Assembly (NCBI GenBank): GCA_017474705.1
Contig: JAFVHC010000189.1
Coordinates: forward strand, 1-11,967
DNA from: Bacillota bacterium
GTDB lineage: Bacteria; Bacillota; Clostridia; Lachnospirales; Bianqueaceae
DNA length: 11,967 bases
Direction of reading: 5' to 3'
The notes beneath the pieces were generated by a model that did not search any database, was not told the DNA's origin, and was given only the letters and a program-made list of their open reading frames with translations. The translations under genes were made by a program, and so were the position numbers. This document shows, one piece after another, positions 7,144-11,967 of this stretch; position 1 is the first letter of the stretch, and every line of letters begins with the position of its first letter.

Positions 7144-7172
7144 TTGTGTTTACCGGTCAAGTTTGGTATAAT
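7144..7172 (+). promoter_or_regulatory. Promoter of the MATE transporter gene
   Basis: A perfect TATAAT (7167-7172) is preceded by TGG, which makes it an extended -10. The -35 box TTGTGT (7144-7149) is weak, at 17 bases distance. Its -35 box lies 7 bases from that of the divergent thrC promoter, so the two polymerases would compete for almost the same site. Confidence 0.7.
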
Positions 7173-7190
7173 TGTCTGTAACATAACGGG

Positions 7191-7196
7191 AAAGGG
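7191..7196 (+). promoter_or_regulatory. Ribosome binding site of the MATE gene
   Basis: AAAGGG lies 8 bases before the ATG at 7205 but only 2 bases before the in-frame TTG at 7199, so it supports the ATG as the start. Confidence 0.6.
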
Positions 7197-7204
7197 TTTT
7201 GTTT

Positions 7205-8590
7205 ATGTTTAAAAAGCTGATAGGCAATAAAGCCTTTTACAAGATGGTCTTCGCGGTCGCTGTGCCCATCATGATCCAGAACGGCATCACCAACTTTGTC
7301 GGCCTTCTGGATAATATCATGGTCGGACAGGTCGGTACCGAACCCATGTCCGGTGTCTCCATCGTCAATCAGCTGCTGATGGTCTATTATATCTGCATCT
7401 TCGGCGGTCTGTCCGGTGCGGGGATCTTCGGCGCGCAGTTTTTCGGTTCCGGCGATATGGAAGGCGTACGCCATTCCTACCGCTTCAAGCTGTACGTCTG
7501 CATCTTCCTGACCACCGCCGGATTCCTGATCTTCGGCTTCTTCGGAGATCCGTTGATCAAGCTGTACCTCCATGATACCGGCGATGGCATCGCAGACGTC
7601 GGTAAAGTGCTTGGTTATGGCAGGTCCTATCTCAAGATCATGCTGATCGGTCTGCCGCCGTTCGCGCTGTCGCAGGCATATGCCACGACGCTGCGTGAGA
7701 CGGGGGAGACCAAACTTCCCATGATCGCGGGCATCACAGCCGTCTTCGTCAATCTGTTCTTTAACTACGTTTTCATCTTTGGCCATTTCGGTGCACCGAA
7801 AATGGGAACGCAAGGTGCGGCGGTAGCGACGGTCCTGTCCCGCTATGTGGAACTTGGCATCATGATCTTCGTGGTCCATCGTCATACAGAGCATTTCTCA
7901 TTCGCAGAGGGCTTGTATCGTTCGCTGAAGCTGCCGGGGCAGCTGGCTAAACGCATCTTTACCATGGGAGCGCCGCTGCAGCTCAACGAGATCCTGTGGT
8001 CCATCTCCATGGCTGCAGTCGTCCAATGTTATTCGGTGCGTGGTGTCACCACGGTGGCAGCACTGAATATCTCTTCTACAGTCTCCAATCTCTTCAACGT
8101 CGTCTTCTATTCCATGGGCAGTGCGGTCGCTATCATTGTAGGGCAGAAGCTTGGTGCGGGGGATATCGAAGATGCCAAGGATACGGATATCAAGCTCATC
8201 TTTTTCTCTGCCGTGCTTTGCATCGGCATGGGTGTGCTGATGATCCTGAGTGCCCCGTTCATACCTCGCATCTACAAGACGGCACCGGAAGTTCGTCAGC
8301 TCGCGACAAAGCTCATCATCGTGTCGGCCGCCTGCATGCCTTTGTATTCTACGAACAATGCATGTTATTTCACGGTGCGTTCCGGCGGAAAGACCTGGAT
8401 CACCTTTGCGTTCGACAGTATGTACCAGTGCCTGTTCACATATCCGCTGGCCTTCGTTTTGTCCCATTTTACGGGTATGCCGATCGTACCCATGTTCCTG
8501 TGCGTACAGCTGATCGATATATTCAAACTGATCATGGGTCTGTACCTGGTCCATAAGGGGACCTGGGCGGAGAATCTGGTGGCAGAATAA
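7205..8590 (+). CDS. MATE-family multidrug/toxin efflux transporter
   Basis: MATE proteins are cytoplasmic-membrane antiporters that expel cationic drugs, dyes or metabolites in exchange for Na+ or H+. The 461 residues and about 12 hydrophobic segments fit the family. The N-terminal segment FAVAVPIMIQNGITNFVGLLDNIMVG (from about residue 16) is the family's first helix region. ATTLRETGETKLPM (160-173) and NYVFIFGHFGAPKMGTQGAA (from 187) are the conserved end of the first half. The second half repeats the fold, beginning near APLQLNEILW. The TTG at 7199 would add two residues, but the ATG has the better-placed ribosome binding site. The gene is divergent from thrC. No terminator is visible after it, so some reading into the decarboxylase operon is possible. 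If it uses Na+, it could draw on the gradient made by that operon, but this is inference; the substrate and the MATE subfamily cannot be told. Confidence 0.93.
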   Translation: MFKKLIGNKAFYKMVFAVAVPIMIQNGITNFVGLLDNIMVGQVGTEPMSGVSIVNQLLMVYYICIFGGLSGAGIFGAQFFGSGDMEGVRHSYRFKLYVCIFLTTAGFLIFGFFGDPLIKLYLHDTGDGIADVGKVLGYGRSYLKIMLIGLPPFALSQAYATTLRETGETKLPMIAGITAVFVNLFFNYVFIFGHFGAPKMGTQGAAVATVLSRYVELGIMIFVVHRHTEHFSFAEGLYRSLKLPGQLAKRIFTMGAPLQLNEILWSISMAAVVQCYSVRGVTTVAALNISSTVSNLFNVVFYSMGSAVAIIVGQKLGAGDIEDAKDTDIKLIFFSAVLCIGMGVLMILSAPFIPRIYKTAPEVRQLATKLIIVSAACMPLYSTNNACYFTVRSGGKTWITFAFDSMYQCLFTYPLAFVLSHFTGMPIVPMFLCVQLIDIFKLIMGLYLVHKGTWAENLVAE

Positions 8591-8603
8591 TCCATATGGC
8601 CAC

Positions 8604-8632
8604 TTGCAAAAAATGGAAAATCATGCTATGAT
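8604..8632 (+). promoter_or_regulatory. Probable promoter of the oxaloacetate decarboxylase operon
   Basis: TTGCAA (8604-8609) and TATGAT (8627-8632) are 17 bases apart, and TGC directly precedes the -10 box (extended -10). TATAAT at 8636-8641 is a second possible -10 box but has no recognisable -35 box. The predicted start is near 8639. Confidence 0.6.
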
Positions 8633-8658
8633 TATTATAATTTTGATAAAATGCGGTT

Positions 8659-8687
8659 AGATTGGCCTCTCTTTTGGTCACTAATCT
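8659..8687 (+). promoter_or_regulatory. Leader hairpin directly before the oadG ribosome binding site
   Basis: AGATTGGCC (8659-8667) can pair with GGTC (8676-8679) and AATCT (8683-8687) around an 8-base loop, with ACT bulged and one G-U pair. It ends one base before AAAGGAGG. No T run follows, so it is not a terminator. I recognise no known riboswitch. Confidence 0.35.
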
Positions 8688-8688
8688 C

Positions 8689-8698
8689 AAAGGAGGTG
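8689..8698 (+). promoter_or_regulatory. Ribosome binding site that sets the TTG start of oadG
   Basis: AAAGGAGGTG is almost fully complementary to the 16S rRNA end. It lies 6 bases before TTG at 8705. The only in-frame ATG (8651) lies upstream of this site and has no such sequence before it. Confidence 0.85.
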
Positions 8699-8704
8699 TT
8701 TTTC

Positions 8705-9007
8705 TTGTTACTAAGCGCAGAGTTATCCAACCTCTTCGTCGTCTGCCTTGGTCTCGGTGTCGTTTTCGTCGGTCTGATCAGTTTGATCATCATCTGTCAG
8801 GTCATGGGAACGATCTGCACATCTTTTATCAGGGTCAAACGTCCTGAGGTTCAGGCTCCCGCTCCGGCTTTTGCTCCTAAGGCTCCCGCTCCGGCGCCGG
8901 AGATCAAAAACCGTCAGGAATTCGTCGCGGCCATCGCGGCAGCTATTGCGGAAGATCTGGGGACCGATGTTTCCCGTATCCGTATCCACTCCATTAAAAA
9001 ACTGTGA
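8705..9007 (+). CDS. oadG: Oxaloacetate decarboxylase (Na+ pump), gamma subunit
   Basis: The gamma subunit is a small single-span membrane protein that holds the alpha and beta subunits of Na+-pumping decarboxylases together. The 100 residues fit the family. They comprise one membrane helix (about 9-33, NLFVVCLGLGVVFVGLISLI and on), a positively charged stretch (RVKRP), an Ala/Pro-rich linker (50-65), and the C-terminal helix and strand EFVAAIAAAIAEDLG and RIRIHSIKKL, which recur in OadG-like proteins. The start is TTG, chosen because the excellent AAAGGAGGTG sits 6 bases before it. The ATG at 8651 would add 18 residues without a ribosome binding site. It is the first gene of the four-gene unit. 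Gamma subunits of methylmalonyl-CoA and glutaconyl-CoA decarboxylases look similar; the alpha gene downstream decides for oxaloacetate. Confidence 0.85.
   Translation: MLLSAELSNLFVVCLGLGVVFVGLISLIIICQVMGTICTSFIRVKRPEVQAPAPAFAPKAPAPAPEIKNRQEFVAAIAAAIAEDLGTDVSRIRIHSIKKL
8854..8895 (+). repeat. 15-base direct repeat in the gamma-subunit linker
   Basis: GGCTCCCGCTCCGGC occurs at 8854-8868 and again at 8881-8895, exactly 27 bases (9 codons) apart. Both copies encode APAPA in the flexible linker. It looks like an in-frame duplication. Confidence 0.85.
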
Positions 9008-9060
9008 TTTACGGCCGTATTCGTACAGCTGCACATTTCTTAGAAGGGAATTAAGACAAA

Positions 9061-9411
9061 ATGAAAAAGTATCTTGTCAATGTCAACGGAACTGATTATG
9101 AAATCACTTTGGAAGAAGTTAAAGATGGAGCGGATTTCCCGAAGAAAGCGCCTCAGCCGGCGGCTGCTGCTCCTGCCGCTGCCCCAGCTCCCGCTGGTGC
9201 TGAAAATGTAACTGCTCCCATGCCGGGCACCATCCTCAGTGTCAACGTAACGGCCGGTCAGGCCGTCCGCAAGGGCGACGTTCTGGTCGTTCTGGAAGCT
9301 ATGAAGATGGAAAATGAGATCATGGCCAACCGCGATGGCAAAGTCGCGAGCGTGGCGGTCTCCAAGGGTGCTTCTGTCGAGACGGGCACAGTCCTTTGCG
9401 TCATCGAGTGA
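9061..9411 (+). CDS. Biotin carboxyl carrier protein of the Na+-pumping decarboxylase
   Basis: This 116-residue protein carries covalently bound biotin, which takes the carboxyl group from the alpha subunit and delivers it to the beta subunit. It has an N-terminal head (MKKYLVNVNGTDYEITLEEV), an Ala/Pro linker (about 31-47) and a C-terminal biotinyl domain. The domain opens with APMPGTI and contains the biotinylation motif EAMKMEN, with K82 as the modified lysine. In enterobacterial oxaloacetate decarboxylase this domain is fused to alpha; here it is a separate gene, as in methylmalonyl-CoA decarboxylase (MmdC) and several Bacillota systems. The ATG at 9061 has GAAGGGA about 12 bases upstream, a rather distant ribosome binding site. 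It sits 53 bases after gamma and 39 before beta, in one operon. A biotin ligase must be encoded elsewhere. Confidence 0.93.
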   Translation: MKKYLVNVNGTDYEITLEEVKDGADFPKKAPQPAAAAPAAAPAPAGAENVTAPMPGTILSVNVTAGQAVRKGDVLVVLEAMKMENEIMANRDGKVASVAVSKGASVETGTVLCVIE

Positions 9412-9450
9412 TCGTAGTAAGAAACTTTAAACTCAAGGAGTCGTAAAAAT

Positions 9451-10620
9451 ATGGAAGCGTTACAAAACTTTCTCCAGCAGACCGGCTTCTCGATGATCGC
9501 GCAGGACTACCGGGTCTTGATCATGATCTTGATCGCCTGCTTCCTTCTGTATCTGGCGATCGTGAAAAAGTTCGAGCCTTTGCTGCTCTTGCCCATCGCG
9601 TTCGGTATGCTGCTCACAAACCTGCCCGGTGCAGGCATGTATAATTCCGAAGTATTCGCGGAAGGACATGTCCATTGGGAGTATTTCGCTGAAGGCAACG
9701 TCGGCCTTCTTGACGTCCTGTATCTGGGCGTTAAGCTGGGTATCTATCCCTGCTTGATCTTCATCGGCGTCGGCGCCGGTACCGATTTCGGACCGCTGAT
9801 CGCCAACCCCACCACGCTGCTGCTGGGTGCTGCCGCACAGGCAGGTATCTTCCTGACCTTCATCGGCGCCCGTGCCCTGGGCTTTACCGGAGCAGAAGCG
9901 GCCTCCATCGGTATCATCGGCGGTGCCGACGGCCCGACGGCTATCTACACCACGACCCGTCTGGCGGCACACCTGCTGGGTCCCATCGCGGTCGCTGCTT
10001 ATTCCTACATGGCTCTGGTCCCGGTCATCCAGCCGCCCATCATGAAAGCGCTCACCACCAAGAAAGAGCGTCAGATCAAGATGAGCCAGCTGCGTCCGGT
10101 CTCCCGAACAGAGAAGATCATCTTCCCGATCGTCGTAACCATTTTCGTTACCCTGCTGGTACCTTCCGCCGGTCCTCTGGTCGGCTGCCTCATGCTGGGC
10201 AACCTGATGCGTGAAAGCGGCGTCGTTGAACGTCTGAGCAAGACTGCGCAGAACGAGCTGATGAACATCGTCGTCATCATGCTGGGTACCTGCGTCGGCG
10301 CTACCGCGAAGGCTGAAGCGTTCCTGAACATCCGCACCATCGAGATCATGGTCATGGGTGTCATCGCGTTTGGCTGCGGTACCGGCTGCGGTGTCCTGCT
10401 TGCCAAGCTCATGAACGTCTTCCGTAAGCAGAAGATCAATCCGTTGATCGGTTCCGCCGGTGTTTCCGCGGTTCCGATGGCAGCCCGCGTATCTCAGAGG
10501 GTCGGTCAGGCCGAAGATCCGTCCAACTTCCTGCTCATGCATGCCATGGGTCCGAACGTGGCCGGTGTTATCGGTTCCGCTCTTGCGGCCGGTGCTCTGC
10601 TGGCATTGTTCGGCGCTTAA
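9451..10620 (+). CDS. oadB: Oxaloacetate decarboxylase (Na+ pump), beta subunit
   Basis: The beta subunit is the integral membrane part that decarboxylates carboxybiotin and moves Na+ outward. The 389 residues are rich in membrane helices. [17 protein letters not shown] (104-120) is a family signature. [10 protein letters not shown] (157-166) holds D160, matching the Na+/proton site D203 of Klebsiella OadB. The conserved [21 protein letters not shown] (from 181) follows. In [13 protein letters not shown]339 and R346 have the same 7-residue spacing as the functional S382 and R389 of Klebsiella. AAGGAG lies 10 bases before the ATG. The gene follows the biotin carrier and is 21 bases before alpha. 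The family covers oxaloacetate, methylmalonyl-CoA and glutaconyl-CoA decarboxylases; substrate choice rests on alpha. Confidence 0.96.
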   Translation: MEALQNFLQQTGFSMIAQDYRVLIMILIACFLLYLAIVKKFEPLLLLPIAFGMLLTNLPGAGMYNSEVFAEGHVHWEYFAEGNVGLLDVLYLGVKLGIYPCLIFIGVGAGTDFGPLIANPTTLLLGAAAQAGIFLTFIGARALGFTGAEAASIGIIGGADGPTAIYTTTRLAAHLLGPIAVAAYSYMALVPVIQPPIMKALTTKKERQIKMSQLRPVSRTEKIIFPIVVTIFVTLLVPSAGPLVGCLMLGNLMRESGVVERLSKTAQNELMNIVVIMLGTCVGATAKAEAFLNIRTIEIMVMGVIAFGCGTGCGVLLAKLMNVFRKQKINPLIGSAGVSAVPMAARVSQRVGQAEDPSNFLLMHAMGPNVAGVIGSALAAGALLALFGA

Positions 10621-10641
10621 GGGAAAGAGAGGAAGAATACT

Positions 10642-11967
10642 ATGGCAAATCCATTACAGATCACAGATACCATCCTGCGTGACGCGCACCAGTCGCAGGC
10701 TGCGACGCGTATGCGCCTGGAGGACATGCTTCCGGCGCTGCCGATCCTGGATGATATCGGATATTGGTCCCTGGAGTGCTGGGGCGGCGCTACCTTCGAT
10801 GTCTGCATGCGTTTCCTGGATGAGGATCCGTGGGAGCGCCTGCGCATCATCAAGAAGAACACCCCGAAGACCAAACTGCAGATGCTGCTGCGCGGTCAGA
10901 ACCTGTTGGGCTACAAGCATTATGCGGACGACGTGGTCGAGAAATTCGTTCAGAAATCCATCGACAACGGTATCGAGGTCGTGCGTATTTTCGACGCGCT
11001 GAACGATCCCCGCAATATCGAAGCAGCCATGAAATATGTCAAATACTACGGCGGTATCTGCGAGGCTTGCTTCTCCTATACCACAAGCCCGGTCCATGAT
11101 GAGGATTATTTCATCAAGCTGGCAATGCGACTGGAGAAGATGGGTGCTGACGTTATCGCGATCAAGGATATGGCAGGACTTCTTCTGCCTTACGACGCAT
11201 ATTCTCTGGTCAAGAGAATGAAGTCCGTCCTGAATATCCCGATCCATCTGCATACGCATAACACGGCCGGTACCGGTGATATGACCAACCTTATGGCAGC
11301 CCAGGCTGGTGTGGACATCGTCGACTGTGCGCTGAGCCCGTTGGCCAATGGTACCTCTCAGCCCAGTACAGAGGCTATGGTCGTTACCATGCAGGGCACG
11401 GATCGTGATACCGGACTCAATCTCGAGACTCTGAGCAAGGCCGCCGCTCATTTCCGCGGCGTGGCACAGCGCTTGAAGGAGACCGGTTCTCTGGATCCCA
11501 AGGTTCTGAACGTAGATCCGAATACGCTGTTGTATCAGGTCCCGGGCGGTATGCTGTCCAACCTGCTGGGTCAGCTGAAACAGGCCAAAGCGGAAGACAA
11601 GTACTACGATGTGCTCGCGGAAGTCCCGCGTGTACGTAAGGACTTCGGCTATCCGCCGCTGGTCACCCCGACCAGTCAGATCGTTGGTACACAGGCCGTT
11701 ATGAACATCATCTCCGGCCAGCGCTACAAGATGGTCCCGAAGGAATCCAAGGCACTGCTGCGCGGTGAATACGGCGCACTGCCGGGCGAGGTCAACGAGG
11801 AAGTTCGCAAGAAATGTATCGGTGATGATGAAGTGATCACCTGCCGCCCGGCGGATCTGATCGAGCCGGAGCTGGAAAAGTATCGCGAAGAGTCCAAAAA
11901 ATGGGCTACCTGTGAAGAGGACGTGCTGTCTTATGCACTGTTCCCGCAGGTCGCTACCAAATTCTTC
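10642..11967 (+). CDS. oadA: Oxaloacetate decarboxylase alpha subunit (carboxyltransferase), 3' end missing
   Basis: The alpha subunit transfers the carboxyl group of oxaloacetate to biotin, leaving pyruvate. All 442 visible codons are open and the frame continues past the window edge. The N-terminus ITDTILRDAHQSQAATR carries the metal ligand D14. LECWGGATFD (44-53) and MLLRGQNLLGY (81-91) line the active site. VIAIKDMAG holds K175, the lysine expected to be carbamylated. HLHTHNTAG holds metal ligands H204 and H206. GGMLSNLLGQL lies in the C-terminal region. This fold accepts oxaloacetate/pyruvate (transcarboxylase 5S, PycB and OadA type), unlike the acyl-CoA carboxyltransferase alpha subunits of MmdA and GcdA, so the operon is an oxaloacetate decarboxylase. 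The ribosome binding site AGAGGA lies 8 bases before the ATG. With a separate biotin carrier, alpha probably ends soon after the edge. A PycB-type pyruvate carboxylase part is the main alternative, but beta and gamma argue against it. Confidence 0.93.
   Translation, partial: MANPLQITDTILRDAHQSQAATRMRLEDMLPALPILDDIGYWSLECWGGATFDVCMRFLDEDPWERLRIIKKNTPKTKLQMLLRGQNLLGYKHYADDVVEKFVQKSIDNGIEVVRIFDALNDPRNIEAAMKYVKYYGGICEACFSYTTSPVHDEDYFIKLAMRLEKMGADVIAIKDMAGLLLPYDAYSLVKRMKSVLNIPIHLHTHNTAGTGDMTNLMAAQAGVDIVDCALSPLANGTSQPSTEAMVVTMQGTDRDTGLNLETLSKAAAHFRGVAQRLKETGSLDPKVLNVDPNTLLYQVPGGMLSNLLGQLKQAKAEDKYYDVLAEVPRVRKDFGYPPLVTPTSQIVGTQAVMNIISGQRYKMVPKESKALLRGEYGALPGEVNEEVRKKCIGDDEVITCRPADLIEPELEKYREESKKWATCEEDVLSYALFPQVATKFF

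Noticed and set aside
7065..7184. 40-residue N-terminal extension of thrC
   Set aside because: It would run through the TATAAT and the ribosome binding site of thrC. The homologous N-terminus begins at 7064.
7157..7894. A 245-residue minus-strand frame antisense to the MATE gene
   Set aside because: It is charged and low in hydrophobic residues, as expected for the complement of a membrane-protein gene, and it overlaps the thrC/MATE promoter region.
8651..8704. ATG start giving 18 extra residues on the gamma subunit
   Set aside because: No ribosome binding site precedes it, and the extension contains the leader hairpin and the AAAGGAGGTG site used by the TTG.
9010..9019. Perfect palindrome TACGGCCGTA between oadG and the biotin carrier gene
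   Set aside because: It has no loop, so it would not form a stable hairpin, and no T run follows. A 10-base palindrome can occur by chance.
9460..10542. A 360-residue open frame on the minus strand, antisense to oadB
   Set aside because: Its product is rich in D, H, Q and R with no recognisable motif. It exactly shadows a membrane protein with strong codon bias, which leaves few stops on the opposite strand.

Overview
This window is an ordinary chromosomal stretch of housekeeping and central-metabolism genes from an anaerobic, moderately GC-rich Gram-positive bacterium (Bacillota). The recJ-apt adjacency, strong AGGAGG-type ribosome binding sites, a TTG start and a Na+-pumping oxaloacetate decarboxylase operon all fit a fermentative gut Bacillota. 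A higher-GC member of Erysipelotrichia or a related class is my guess, but I cannot fix the genus. There are no RNA genes, IS elements, CRISPR arrays or phage genes, and no gene-free stretch exceeds 300 bases.

Layout. (1) Bases 1-3132, plus strand: the 3' part of recJ (single-strand exonuclease), apt (adenine salvage) and manA (mannose-6-phosphate isomerase), closed by a strong terminator at 3098-3132. apt has its own likely promoter inside the end of recJ, and manA follows apt by 3 bases. (2) Bases 3162-5441, minus strand: a glycoside hydrolase family 3 beta-glucosidase cut into two same-frame pieces by one TAA codon that is followed directly by ATG. It has its own promoter with a cre-like site next to it. 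(3) Bases 5592-7064, minus strand: thrC (threonine synthase) with a terminator and a clean promoter. (4) Bases 7205-8590, plus strand: a MATE-family efflux transporter, divergent from thrC, with back-to-back promoters between them. (5) Bases 8705-11967, plus strand: the Na+-pumping oxaloacetate decarboxylase operon in the order gamma, free-standing biotin carrier, beta, alpha. The alpha gene runs off the right edge with no stop codon.

How the genes work together. Only the decarboxylase genes form a clear functional unit. The alpha subunit moves the carboxyl group of oxaloacetate to biotin on the carrier. The membrane beta subunit then decarboxylates carboxybiotin and exports Na+, and gamma holds the complex together. 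manA and the beta-glucosidase both feed sugars into glycolysis. recJ and apt are household genes.

I found no previously undescribed system. The most notable point is the stop-split GH3 gene. Next are a recurrent TTGCAA -35 box with an exact 17-base spacer in front of three transcription units, and candidate control sites at the GH3 and thrC/MATE promoters.
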